NCBI RefSeq assembly: GCF_040954645.1
Contig: NC_092803.1
Span: forward strand, 10,789,230-10,853,229
Length of the DNA stretch: 64,000 nt
Source of the DNA: Diabrotica undecimpunctata
Lineage: Eukaryota; Arthropoda; Insecta; Coleoptera; Chrysomelidae
Direction of reading: 5' to 3'
The first letter of the stretch is position 1; each line of letters opens with the position of its first letter. A model generated the notes under the pieces. That model saw only the letters and a program-made list of their open reading frames with translations, was not told the origin of the DNA and made no database searches. Below are positions 1 through 11,639 of this stretch, in pieces. The position numbers and the translations under genes were made by a program.

Positions 1-1045
1 TCGGAATATATATTAAATAGTAATGGTGCAAGTACACAGCCCTGTCTTACTCCTCTACTTATCTGTTGCGCATCCGTGCTATTTTCATCTGTTATCACAG
101 CCTGTTAGTTCCAATAGAGATTTATCACTATGTTAATGTCATTTTTGTCGAGTCCTTTTCTCTTAAGACATTCCATGAGAATGTTATGTTTAACTTTGTC
201 GAAAGCTTTCTCATAGTCTATAAACGCAACAAAAAGATCTTTTTGTTGGTCTCGACATTTTTGGGCAAGAGTTGTGAAACTATATAGAGCCTCCACTGTT
301 CCGAAGCCGTTACAAAAGCCAAACTGTCTATTACTCATATTCGCTTTGCACTTTCTGAATATTCTTGCATGTATAATCTTTAAAAATGTTTTTATTATGT
401 GTGACATTAAGCTGATTAATCTAAAAGTAAAGTTATTGCACTTAAATTGTCTTCGTCTATAAGTTTAATCAGCTCGATATAAACTTCCTCTGGCCCAGGG
501 GCTCTGCCAGATTTTGAGTTGTGTATAGCATGTTGGACTTCAGATTTTAATAATTATGGGAGCTTCCTCGTTATCAATTTGTGTTGGTTCCGTTCTTGTG
601 TCCATGAAAAGATCTTCAATATATTTAATCCATACTTATTTTATTTCAATTCAGTTATTAATAGGTTTATTGTTTTTGTCAATTAATCAGTTAGGTGTAT
701 TTGTTTGTGATTTTCCAGATAATTCTTTGACTTTTTTTAATTTATATAATGATCATGCTTTTTCTGCAATTCTTCCAATTCGATGAATGTTTCCATCATC
801 CAATTTTCCTTAGCCTCTTTTATTTTGTTCTTTATTAATTTATGTTTTTCTCTGTACTTATTTGGGTTTTTGTTTCTATATTTTCTTCTTCGTTCCATGA
901 TTTCCAGTATTTCTTGAGTCATCCAGGGTTTTCGGCTTTCTTTTTTCTTTTGTAGAGTTTCTTTCTGTTTTTATAACAGAATCTTTAATTTTGCTCTACA
1001 TAATGTTCACATTCTCAGCGTTTTTAATTTCTGACATTAATCATC
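1..1045 (-). mobile_element. LINE (RTE-like group A), broken copy cut by the window edge
   Basis: On the minus strand this reads as the linker and reverse-transcriptase part of a non-LTR retrotransposon. From 5' to 3': a lysine/glutamate-rich linker with 'EILEIMERRRKYRNKN' (about 920-737), an RT start motif resembling 'GRAPGPEEVY' (about 520-480), 'FGFCNGFGT' and 'FIDYEKAFDKVKH' (407-105), then after an in-frame stop following 'LYWN' the motif 'RGVRQGCVLAPLLFN' running into position 1. The catalytic YADD box would lie outside the window. Frameshifts between the blocks and the internal stop show it is dead. The order and wording of motifs match RTE/BovB-type LINEs; the clade is inferred from memory of family motifs. 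Confidence 0.85.
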
Positions 1046-1133
1046 ACCAATTCTGATCTATATTTTATGAAATCCTGGTTAAAGCTTTGTCCTGTGGCAT
1101 ATGGACTAGTTTCCATGCCAAGCAGACTATTAT

Positions 1134-1136
1134 TAG

Positions 1137-1196
<60 letters not shown>

Positions 1197-1197
1197 A
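1134..1197. repeat. (ATC)n microsatellite
   Basis: About 20 uninterrupted ATC/CAT units. Several LINE copies in this window end in (GAT)n on their coding strand, so this tract could be an expanded LINE tail, but no LINE 3' sequence adjoins it. Confidence 0.95.
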
Positions 1198-2289
1198 TCT
1201 TCCAGATAATTTCTTATTTGGTACTTAATTCGGTAAATAAATATTTTACATTTTATCTGTCAGATAAGATTATTCATGTCAAATTGGTAGTGCAGATTTC
1301 TTTCCTAGGTAACTTAACTTATTTTGATTATTAAATCGTATTTTTAAGTGATAGCAACCGATATTTTTGTCAATTTTGGAAAATAATTAATCGTATTAAT
1401 TATTGTTTTGATATGTAATTAATATTATTAGTATTTTTAATTAAACGTGTCGATTTAAGAACAAAATATGATAGAAATGTTGGTTAGTTGTCGTCAGATG
1501 TTGGTAATTCACATTTCTTTCCTAGATGGCGTAGTTCACTACCGGACAAATAGTGTGACTTGTCGTCGTAGTCTTTTATGTAGATATATTATTTTATAGT
1601 AATGAGATTTTCTGTTAAAAGCGAAATGTGTATTTTTGTTTGAATAATACATTTGGTATGCGAATTATGTAAATTATGTACTATTTAAAATGTTTGATGT
1701 TATACTAGAATACTTACAAAATCTAATTTAGTCAAAACAATTACGGAATATATAGTTGAGCACAAGACTCACACTATGTGTGCCAAACCATTACCATACA
1801 ATCAATATTGTAACCCCAAGGCTCCAAAACCACCAAACACCCTCTACCAAACTTCAACGTCCATCTACTCATCAATATCTTGCAAAATTAATAGGTTTTG
1901 ATTGGCTTTGATAATGAAAGTGCCGAGATTAACTTTAACGACAGAGCCGACCGCTCGCCGCAGCAATTATTAATGAAAGGCAAAAATCAAACAACGAAGG
2001 CCTTTCCGACGACACTTAAAATGCTAAAATATTCACCGCCGATGAAGCCGCTCTCGAGCTGGGACGGCTCCGTCAATATTTGCTCCAGAAATTATCCGAC
2101 GAAACATGGAAAAATGTGCCGGAAGTAATAATGTTTGATGTTACAATGTAATAGACCAATTTTACAGATAAGACAGAAGTTAATGGAATATTCAATATCG
2201 GCAAAACTCGACGAGTATAGTAAGTTTATTAATAATGGAATTGGTGATTAATCGAATATTAAAACGCCTAAAAAAAGAATGGGAGTGCT
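1198..2289. other. AT-rich stretch with one unresolved coding relic
   Basis: No gene is recognised. At about 1900-2130 base composition rises and one plus frame reads 'FTADEAALELGRLRQYLLQ' followed by 'SDETWKNVPEV', which looks protein-like and is vaguely reminiscent of the C-terminal tail of pogo/Tigger-type transposases. The similarity is too weak to name it. The rest shows nothing beyond AT-rich sequence. Confidence 0.35.
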
Positions 2290-3320
2290 GTGTGGTATAT
2301 ATTCCAGTAATGTGACTTTCACGATTTAAAGAGAAAATATCCAGTTTAAAAAAGAGGATCGGAAAAAGGAGAGAACAAATCCACATTAATAAACTAGAAG
2401 ATCCGGACATTGCAAATGTATACAGACAGCAAAAAGAAGATCAAATAAGGACAGAAAACTTAGAAAAAGAAGACATTAACCGGTGAAATTCTACATGCTA
2501 AAAACTCAGTTCTTAACAGATGGGTACAACATTTCAGCGAACATCAAAATATAAATGATATTGAAGAAGGTTACAACATAGACATTCAACAAAACCTACA
2601 ACGTTAACTACACAGTGAAGACCCAACAAGAGAAAAAGTGTCAAATGCCATCCTAAAACTCAAAGACAATAAAGCCCCAGGAATTGATGAAATCTGTTCG
2701 GAAATGTATAAAGGTGATCAACGTTTTGCTGCAATCCATAAACTAATACTACTTATATGGCAGAATGAATTGGTCCTAAAAGAGTGCCTAAAGGGAATAA
2801 TATGTCCGTTGCATAAAAAGGGTGATCAACTGGAGTGTAAGAGCTATGGAGGCACTACTCTGTTAGCATTTGCGTATAAAATCTTCGGCAATGTATTGTT
2901 TGAAAGACTTAAACATTTTACAAAGAATATTGCTGTTCAATAACAATACGAATTTACTGCTGGAAAGTCAACTACACATCAAATTCAAGCAGATAGGCAG
3001 ATTCTAGAAAAGTCACTAGAATATAACATAGATAGGTACACACCATCTCTTCGTCGACTTCAAAGCAGCCTATGACAGCGTGAAAAGAACTACATTATAT
3101 AATGCAATGATCTTTGGGATCCTACCTAAGTTAGTTAGGTTGACACAACTAACAATGCAAAACGTAAACTCTGCGTTAGAATTGAAGGAGAAAACTCTAC
3201 GTTCTTTGACACTAATAATGGTCTAAGACGGGGGGACGAGCTGGCGTGTCTCCTCTTTAATATTGCCTTGGAAAAGGCAATCAGGCAATCATTAATCCCA
3301 TCCAAAGAGGTAAAACCTTC
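2290..3320 (+). mobile_element. LINE (RTE-like group B), degraded copy
   Basis: The plus strand carries a decayed endonuclease-to-RT linker (about 2320-2480) closely similar to 17450-17600, then an RT block at 2638-2943 with 'DNKAPGIDEI' and 'CPLHKKGDQLECKSYGG', then frameshifted 'CRF/TAGKSTTHQI' and 'GLRRGDELACLLFNIALEKAIRQ' near 3220-3290. The order matches group B LINEs, of which 36385-38360 is the best copy here. Many stops and frameshifts make it inactive. It stops abruptly before the YADD box and is followed by the 3' end of a different LINE group. Confidence 0.8.
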
Positions 3321-3329
3321 TATACCTCA

Positions 3330-3522
3330 TAATACATGGCAAGATCGCCGAAAGAAGGGCCCAGGCCAAAGAACAACATCTTTGCTCCGAAATCTCCGAG
3401 GGCGGTATCACGTGACATTCGCTAATCTGTTTTGATCTACCGTGAACAAAGTTATTATTGTCATTATAATCGCCTACGTTCGATAATCGGACAGGTTACT
3501 GAAAGAGAAAGAAGAAGAGTAA
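3330..3522 (+). mobile_element. LINE group A 3' end
   Basis: Plus-strand remnant of the C-terminal end of a group A LINE: basic 'RTTSLLRNLRG' followed by a 'FANLF' segment and a hydrophobic 'VNKVIIVIIIAYVR' ending, then the AAGAAGAAG tail at about 3508-3519. The same ending precedes the (AAG)n tails at 23081, 30650 and 42020. It directly follows a group B fragment, so two LINEs are joined here. Confidence 0.6.
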
Positions 3523-3748
3523 TTTCTATTCTTTGATTTATACATCACACAGAAAGTAGGTATAAGTTATTGAATGTAGCATTGCTGCTGAACACATTTC
3601 CATTGATCTTGCCTTGTATAAAATCAGATCACACAACAAATAAAACCTTATTACCATTTTTTCCCTCATATCATCTCCGATATTTTAACGCGAATCGTTG
3701 ACATTCCACACACGCTCAGAATAAAAATAACACAACGGAGGTGCGAAG

Positions 3749-4017
3749 CTACAGTATTTTAGCTGTTTTATTAAAAAAACTTTTAATAAACGACTGACAA
3801 ATGAAAGGTTCTCGCTTCCCGCTAATTAAGGAATGTTTGTTTTTGGTACGTTGGCGATAAATAAGTCTGTAATTATCTTGTCCCAAACGGTTTCCATTCG
3901 GTTTTTCGATTTGAAGACTGACATACTCGTTGATGGGCACGTCGCAGTTGATCAGAGACGGATTAGAAACATCTGTTTCGAGGGTAATAGCAGAAACGTT
4001 TAAAATATCACAGATTG
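3749..4017 (-). other. Candidate exon or gene fragment, function unknown
   Basis: Minus strand, 90 codons open from after a stop near 4020 to a TAG at 3749. It encodes a segment including 'LINCDVPINEYVSLQIEKPN' and 'NYRLIYRQRTK'. Composition is less AT-biased than the surroundings and the residues look like a folded domain rather than random translation. I do not recognise the family. A possible acceptor-like 'CTCGAAACAG' precedes part of the frame, but there is no clear donor or start. It could be an exon, a gene-capture fragment or a transposon protein I cannot place. Confidence 0.3.
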
Positions 4018-4019
4018 AT

Positions 4020-5343
4020 TAGTAGTTAGTTATATGTGAAAAAATACTAATCTGCGGTTTAAAAATAAATGTTAAAATTAAATGTTAAATGTAAAAATTA
4101 ACAGATATTATGTTCTTATTTCAGCATATTTTGAATAGGTATATAAAAATATCTCTAATGGTTTTTACTAAAACTTAATTTATATAAACAAGCAATACCT
4201 GTAAATATTAAAATATTAAACAAGGAAGTTACTCAAATACTTATCTATGTACTACAAAAAATAAGTAGAGATAAAGCAATTGGACTAGAGGATATTTCTG
4301 GAGTAATGAAAAAGTCTAAGAAAATGTAACAGTCGTTACTTTTAGTACTATTTATATTAAAGTAATTTCAGAGATGTAGTATGGGTTGCCTAACTTTAAG
4401 TATTCATTTGCTCATTAAGTGTGTATTTTTAATAATTTAAGTTGTCACTCTGATCTAAATTTGGTACCATTGCGGACCAGAGAGATGACAGGAGATTAGG
4501 GGGAGTGAAAACTGGCTCTTGGTTAACTTGGTTAACAAACTGTGAATTACAATTCACTTTTGATCGAGAGTTTGAAGTGGTACAAAGGTGGTAGTTAGCG
4601 AAAGAAAATCCAATTAATGCATAGAATTTCCTTCACTTCAAGAAGTTAAATGTTTTAAGTATAACCGTAACCATTTAATTGACGGTGTTTTCGGAAACTC
4701 GGGAGGCTGAAGTGAAATTTCTAGCACGGAATTGAGTAGCTATCTGGTAACTATTTTTTTTTATATTATAAAAACTAACTTTTTGTTCCCACATCCCACA
4801 TCCTTAAGGTATTCAGAATGACCTTGGGTCACGAATTCAAGCATAGTATGGCCGCTTACAATCATTCTGGCATGAATCTGATTAAAATTCTGAATTTTCC
4901 GTAAATCTCTAACATCTATTACAATTACTATAATTATCTTTTTGCTCCGGTTTCTTATGCTGAAAGAAACTTTCCTCACTTTTTCTTTGATTTCTTTTTA
5001 TCAATATTGAGACTAGAAGTAACGGGGAATTGTTTTCAGCCACCTTCCATGGAATTATAAACTTCCCTCAGAACATCCGAGGGAGAGTACCACTTCAACT
5101 CTATAAGAATCAGGGTCATTGGGACAAGCCAGGGGGTATTGTCTACTCCACCCGAATTTTTTTTCTCCAGCCTGCACCTAGAGGTAGGGCAGGACAGTAA
5201 CCATCGGAACTGAGCCAATTAGCACCAGCTCCGTGCTAATTTCGGACCTCAAGGAGGACTTCGCTGGGACACCGAAGCCATTCGGGTGTATCCTTCCAGA
5301 CAACTGTTTCACCTAGGAGGACAGTTGGTTTTTGCTCCAGAAC
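4020..5343. other. No gene recognised
   Basis: AT-rich sequence to about 5030. From about 5040 to 5340 GC content is clearly higher, with no open frame resembling a known protein and no recognisable tRNA-like boxes, so it may be part of an unidentified repeat. Confidence 0.5.
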
Positions 5344-6499
<1,156 letters not shown>

Positions 6500-6500
<1 letters not shown>

Positions 6501-7163
6501 AAAGACAGATAATTTGTTTACTATAATTATCATTATGAAACAAAGACCAGGTGTATGGAGAAATAGTATTCTCGGACCTAGTGTTACCTGTAGTAACGGG
6601 AAAAGGAAGAGTCAGATAGATTTTGTGCTGTGTAGAAGAAGTCAGCTAAAAGGAGTTACCAATCGTAAAGTGATAAAAGGTGAGTGTGTAGCTAGTCAAC
6701 ACCGACTGGTGATAGTAGATACGGAGATAAAGGTGAGGCGGAAAGGAAAGCACCAGAAAGTAAAGTGATAGAAGTTAAATGATAAGGATTCGGCAAGTGT
6801 CTTTAAGAGTATAGTACTGGAAGACGTTGAGGAAAAATATACGGTAAATAACTGGTGGGAATAAAACAGTAAACTTGTGGTGGGAGTGGGAGAGAAAGTA
6901 CTAGGAAAAAAATATGGTAAAGGGTCTCCTAAAGACAAAGAAACTTGTGGTGAAACAATGAAGTGTTTCATAAGGTTGGAGAGAGGAACGAGGCTAGAAA
7001 GAGGTATGATAGATCTAAAACAGAGGAAGATAATAATATACAAGGTAGCAAGGAGGGAAGCAAAGCTACCCTCTAGCTACTGTAGCTACTGTACAGCTGC
7101 ATAAAGAGTTGCAAACACCTGAGAGTATGTTTTTTTAGCAATGTTAAAGTAAGGGATAAGTCA
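6500..7163 (+). mobile_element. LINE (BovB/RTE-like group C), endonuclease C-terminal fragment
   Basis: Plus strand. The frame at 6514-6768 contains 'SQIDFVLCRRSQLKGV' and 'VASQHRLVIVD', the end of an apurinic-type endonuclease domain whose S-Q-H segment carries the catalytic histidine seen in BovB/RTE elements. Shifted frames downstream (6780-7163) read as the basic linker ('EKVLGKKYGKGSPKDKET', then 'KEGSKA', 'LAKVRDK'). It is cut at about 7163, where a duplicated segment of the next transposon begins. It may be the upstream half of the LINE seen again at 11640-12070, but the first part of the RT is missing between them. Confidence 0.8.
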
Positions 7164-7375
7164 TTAAAGGACGACCCACGTGCGGCAGATTAAGAATGCG
7201 CTTAAAATAGTGTTAAAAATTGTTACTATAAAGGAACAAAGAGTAGCATTCGTCGAATAGTGCATGATTTTAAAGGACGACCCACGTGCGGCAGATTAAG
7301 AATGCGCTTAAAATACTGTTAAAAATTGATACTATAAAGGAACAAAGAGTAGCATTCGTCGAATAGTGCATGATA
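7164..7375 (+). repeat. Tandem duplication, 106-bp unit x 2
   Basis: Positions 7164-7269 and 7270-7375 are nearly identical, differing at only a few bases. The unit covers the N-terminal coding part of the downstream DD82E transposase ('SSIRRIVHDIFL' in one frame). Confidence 0.95.
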
Positions 7376-8310
7376 TTTTTCTTAAGATACACCCAAAAAT
7401 TTACATTCTCTATTAGAAGTAGTAAATAAAGACGAACACCTACCTAATTTTTCTAGAACTGCACTGCATAGACTGATTAAGGACATGGAATTTGTGTACA
7501 AAAAACGGGACAGAAAGTCAATGTTGATAGAAAAACCCGAAATTATTTCTTGGCGCCATCGATATTTGCCAGAAATTTGTACGTTTCGGGAACAAAACTA
7601 CAACATTGTATATTTGGATGAATCATGGGTAAATATTGGTCACAGTGTCAATTATGAATGGACACTTCCATATCATCACATAGGGATGCATTTGTTCGTG
7701 GACTCACTACAGCCTTGAATCCTTCTACTGCACGTGGCCCACTCTTAGTTTTACTGCCTGCAGGAAGTAAAGATGGTTTTATTAATGGAACCGAACTAAC
7801 TTTTCTAGCAAATAAAAATACAATGGACTATCACAACGAAATGGATGGACCTCTTTTCGAAAATTGGTTCAAAACTAAACTTCTTCCAAATATTCCCGAT
7901 AAAACTGTAATAGTAATGGATAATACGTCGTATCACTCCAAGAAGTTGGATAGAATTTCGAAAAATTCTGACAATAAGGAGGAAATAAAGGAGTGGTTGC
8001 ATTTAAAAAATATTTATTTCGAAGGAGATTACCTAAAATCCGAACTATTGGACGTTGCAGCTCATTTTAAATCGTAGTATGATGAGCGTATCGTAGATGA
8101 AATTGCAAAAAGTAAGAATGTTAAACTGCTAAAATTACCTCCATATCACTGTGAACTGAATTCGATAGAGCTGGTATGGAGTGAAATAAAAGGATCCGTG
8201 GCAAGACGTAACACAAACTTTAAAAAGGAACAAGTGGAAAATCTAATACATAAAGAGTACCCTCAAGTTACTCCACAAAAACGGAATAATTACGTGCAAA
8301 ACGTAATTAG
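7200..8310 (+). pseudogene. DD82E-type DDE transposase, main part
   Basis: The transposase would cut and paste its element through a DDE metal-binding triad. The N-terminal helix-turn-helix region is at about 7330-7480 ('NFSRTALHRLIKDMEFVYKK'). The first Asp is in 'VYLDESWVN' (codon at 7617), the second in 'VIVMDNTSYHS' (codon at 7919) and the Glu in 'NSIELVW' (codon at 8168). From 7919 to 8168 the frame is continuous and the spacing is exactly 82 residues. Damage: a frameshift near 7660-7700, a TAG at 8075-8077, a 106-bp duplication at the N-terminus and the hAT insertion at 8311. The last residues continue at 11208. All three catalytic codons survive. The spacing resembles the DD82E group of the IS630-Tc1-mariner superfamily (reported as Sailor), an inference from spacing and motifs. 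Confidence 0.85.
8303..8310 (+). repeat. hAT target-site duplication, left copy
   Basis: GTAATTAG immediately precedes the element; the identical octamer follows it at 11208-11215. Eight bases is the usual hAT duplication length. Confidence 0.95.
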
Positions 8311-8480
8311 TAGACTTCGGCAAATATGCATATTGCATATTTTGCATATTGTGCATATTTTATGCAAATATTTCATATTTTGGCATATTTGTATAAAAGT
8401 TTGCATAAAGTGCATAAAAGTTCAGATTTTTATACTGTATTTGAAAATTTTTAAACATACCAATTTATTTCAAATCTTGT
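8311..8480. repeat. hAT subterminal GCATAT repeat cluster, left
   Basis: Repeated ATATGCATATT/GCATATTTT motifs just inside the left terminal repeat, mirrored at 11110-11200. In hAT elements such clusters bind the N-terminal finger of the transposase; that role is inferred here. Confidence 0.7.
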
Positions 8481-8883
8481 ATAAAAGTTTGTAGTCATTT
8501 TAATCAAGAAATGATCTAAGTACGTAATCTCTACAGGTACAAAACATTTACAATTTCAAAGAAGATCAATTTAAGTAGCCCTCAACATTCTTAGAGGTCT
8601 CGGTCACTGAGGCATTCAGTTATTGGATAATCGCTAAGGGTTCGCTCATTTGCATTTTATGATCTAATCCCCAAATCTATCTACAATTTATTCTATCTTA
8701 ACAGCAGATAAACGGCTAATAGTTTTGTTCCTAATTTAGGAATTTTCCAAAATCTCCCAGTTTATTGAATTAGGTACCTAAACATTTCTAATTTGATGCT
8801 CAGATTTGTAAATCATTTTTGTTTTGATATTCAAAGCGTAAACACTCGTTGTGCGTAACAAAAAGGAAGATTGTGATTTTATA

Positions 8884-10973
8884 ATGCCTAAAACAACCAG
8901 TGCTTCAACTTGGATTAAACCTTATAAAGAGCTGTCTATGGATATGGGAAAAATCTACTGTTCAGTCTTGCCGCAAAATTGTAAGTATCTAATATTTTCT
9001 ATTAAATATCTAATATTTCATACATACAGGGTGTTTTCAAATGACACTTACAACGTTTGACTGTAGATACTTCTCGAAAAATTGAACAAAACGATATAGT
9101 TAATGAGGGGTCAAACTTATTTACTTTTCGAGATACAGGGTGTTAAAATTAAAAAAAAATTAAATTCTTTTAGTTAATAACAACAATAACTTTAAAACCA
9201 ATAAACGTATTTACTTGAAATTTAGTACTCGTAGGTTGTTTTTAAATGAAAAATAGCTTCCTTTAGTGAGAAAAAATTGTCCATGGTACAATACAATGGT
9301 GTGTATTTAGAAAAATTTTTCACCTTTACTTTTTTTTATGAAGTCAGCAATTCTAAAACACAATTATTTTTATTGTAATTGAATTAACAAAAAAAAACTT
9401 TTGTTGAATTTTAAAATAAGTTATATGATGTACTAATGGTTAGTAACAAAAACTAATTTGTCGATTAATACTGCATTTAAAACACTTAGCGAGTGTTTTT
9501 TTTTCCAAACCAGTTATTTGATTAACCAAAAACACCTTGTATATTTTTATATTTTAAAGGTTGGGTTAAAATAAAGGTTTTTATTTTTATTTATAGATAG
9601 CATGTGAGAAGAAATTTCAGATAGACCAACATGTGAGAACTGCTTCACACATTGCAAAAAAAGGAAAAATAGGAGGAAAACATCAAACTTCAATGGCTAA
9701 ATGTTTCCAATCTACTTCAAAAAAATTAGATGAGCAAGAAACTTTTAATGAAGACTTGTGTCGCGCATTAGTGTCTGCAAACATACCGCTTTCAAAATTA
9801 GCAAATGTAAATTTTAGTTCGTTTCTAAAAAAATATTGCAAACTTAATGTTCCAAGTGATCGGTCTCTAAGAAGAAATAATGTGAACGGGCTATACTCGT
9901 CGGTGTTAATTAATATTAAGGAAGAAATTGCAGATAATTATTTTTACATATCTGTAGACGAAACCACTGATTCCTCAGGAAAGTATATTGCTCATTTATT
10001 GATTGGTGTTCTTAAAGAAGATACCTTACCAAAATCTTATCTTATTTCATGCCAGCAACTTGAGAAAACAAATGCTTTAACAATTTCGCGTTTTATACAA
10101 GAAACATTAGCAACTTTTTTTCTTCCGACAACTATTCCTTCTAATAAATTACTGCTTATTTTATCGGATGCTGCTCCTTATATGGTGAAAGCAGGACAAA
10201 ATTTAAAAATATTTTTCCCAGATTTAATACATGTTACTTGTGTAGCGCATGGATTAAACAGAGTTGCAGAGGAAATACGAAAAAAGTTTCCTCTTGTAAA
10301 TACCATGATATCCAGTGTCAAAAAAGTATTTCTTAAATCTCCTATAAGAATTCAACTTTATAAAGAAATGCTACCTAACATTCCTCTTCCACCACAACCT
10401 ATTTTAACGCGATGGGGAACATGGTTAGAAGCAGCTAATTTTTATGCAGATCATTTTGTTAAAATAAAAAACATAATTGATACGTTAACAGATGAAAGTT
10501 CCCAATCTCTTTTGGATTCTAAACAAACTTTTCAGAGTAACTTGCTTCAACAAGAACTTTCATTTATAAAATCAAATTTTAGTTTTGTTCAAAAAACAAT
10601 TACTCAGTTAGAATCACCAAAACTGTCATTGTTCGAAAGTACAGCATTAATAAAAGAATTTGCGTCATGTTGTCGGAACGTTAGAGGTAATATTGGAAAA
10701 GATATTTTAAAAAAATTTTAAGCTACTATGGAAAAAAATAAAGGTTACCATATTCTTTCTGAAGTAGTCAGTGTTCTAGCTGGAAATATTTCGGAAACAA
10801 TTAATTTAGAACCAAATGTTTTGGTCAGTTTGAAAAATGCTCCCGTTACATCAGTTGATGTTGAACGAAGTTTTTCCATATTTAAATATATGTACTCAGA
10901 CAGAAGCCACAAGTTTTTGTTAGAAAATTTTGAACACCACTTGGTCATTTATTGTTACCATAATTCTAAATAA
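8884..10973 (+). pseudogene. hAT transposase (BED finger plus hAT core), one nonsense codon
   Basis: Exon 1 (8884-8980) starts at ATG and encodes 'MPKTTSASTWIKPYKE' and 'MGKIYCSV', the first half of a BED-type zinc finger. A consensus donor GTAAGTAT at 8981 and acceptor ending TAGATAG at 9600 define a 620-bp intron; joining to 9601 gives 'CEKKFQIDQHVRTASH', the rest of the finger. The usual second Cys of the first pair appears to be Leu. The core has 'YISVDETTDSSG' (first Asp), 'LILSDAAPYM' (second Asp), 'CVAHGLNRV', the 'TRWGTWLEA' tryptophan motif and, near the C-terminus, 'VTSVDVERSFSIFK' with the Glu of the hAT dimerisation region. One TAA at 10719-10721 interrupts an otherwise continuous frame of about 490 codons. 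It resembles CGGBP1-like hAT transposases of invertebrates. Confidence 0.9.
9027..9539. mobile_element. MITE-like insert in the hAT intron
   Basis: Begins CAGGGTGTTTT and ends with the near-complement (AAAAACACCTTG), each flanked by TA, as expected for a Tc1/mariner-type MITE. About 513 bp, no coding capacity. It lies wholly within the transposase intron 8981-9600. A second internal ACAGGGTGTT at 9133 suggests a composite structure. Confidence 0.6.
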
Positions 10974-11207
10974 GTTTATTCATACTTAAAAATGATGTAG
11001 TTACTTAAAATAAATGTAAATCTTAATGAGTAGTAGGAAATATTTAGTTATGTACACTTTTTTTTTTAAATAAAATTGTTACTATTTTACGATTTTTTTA
11101 TTTATTTGTATGCATATTTTGTAAAATATTTGCATATTTTCGGGTAAACACGTGCATATTTATGCGCATATTTTCTACATTTTTATTTGCATATTTGCCG
11201 AAGTCTA

Positions 11208-11215
11208 GTAATTAG
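11208..11215 (+). repeat. hAT target-site duplication, right copy
   Basis: GTAATTAG, identical to 8303-8310. Confidence 0.95.
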
Positions 11216-11352
11216 CATAGAAAAACAGATGTGGAATATCGGTAATTTACTGGATAATATCGACCCAGTTATAATAAAACTTAATGACGATAGTGGCCGT
11301 GAAAATGAGGAAGACATGGGTATAGAAGAAAATGTAAAATGCACAGTTTAAA
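11208..11352 (+). pseudogene. DD82E transposase C-terminal end
   Basis: Continues the transposase interrupted at 8310: after the duplicated codons for 'VIS' the frame reads 'IEKQMWNIGNLLDN' and an acidic tail ending at TAA 11350-11352. The clean continuation across the hAT insertion is the strongest evidence that both parts were one gene. Confidence 0.85.
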
Positions 11353-11639
11353 TACATTTTAATTATTTACGTAGGTACGTACCTACGTATTTATTAAGGT
11401 TTAACATATTTATGCGCTTAAATACATTATTATACAAATGTTTTATATAAAATTATTTTTATTTTATTCACATAAAGGTATTTTTCAAAAAAAAAAGTTT
11501 TAGAACCCCTGGCAGCCACAAAATGTCAATAATATTAATTTCAAAAATAAATTATTAAGTTATTTATAGTTATCCTATAGAAAAAAATATATTTGCTTCA
11601 AACCTGTCTCTTATAAAATTTGGCATCACTGTTGGTCAT

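Larger units (their letters stand above)
8311..11207 (+). mobile_element. hAT transposon, 2.9 kb, complete ends
   Basis: The termini are perfect 20-bp inverted repeats (TAGACTTCGGCAAATATGCA at the left and its complement at the right), flanked by the 8-bp duplication GTAATTAG. Subterminal regions carry many GCATAT/ATATGC repeats, typical of hAT transposase-binding clusters. Inside is a two-exon transposase (8884-10973) and a MITE-like insert in its intron. Removing the element and one duplication copy restores the host DD82E reading frame. Perfect ends suggest a fairly recent insertion, yet the transposase has a nonsense codon, so it is not autonomous as read here. Confidence 0.95.
7164..11352 (+). 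mobile_element. Tc1/mariner-related transposon with DD82E transposase, split by a hAT insertion
   Basis: A DDE transposase is encoded at 7200-8310 and, after the hAT element is skipped, at 11208-11352. I could not fix the terminal inverted repeats or the TA target site, so the borders are those of the recognisable coding region. The hAT insertion and its 8-bp target duplication sit within the last part of the coding sequence. LINE group C sequence lies on both sides (6500-7163 and 11640-12070), suggesting this transposon inserted into, or near, a LINE. Confidence 0.75.

Noticed and set aside
6696..7043. 115-codon minus-strand frame
   Set aside because: It is the antisense of the LINE group C endonuclease/linker and shows only Ser/Leu-rich shadow sequence.
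7164..7375. CRISPR-like repeat
   Set aside because: Two adjacent 106-bp copies without spacers, in a eukaryotic transposase; a tandem duplication.
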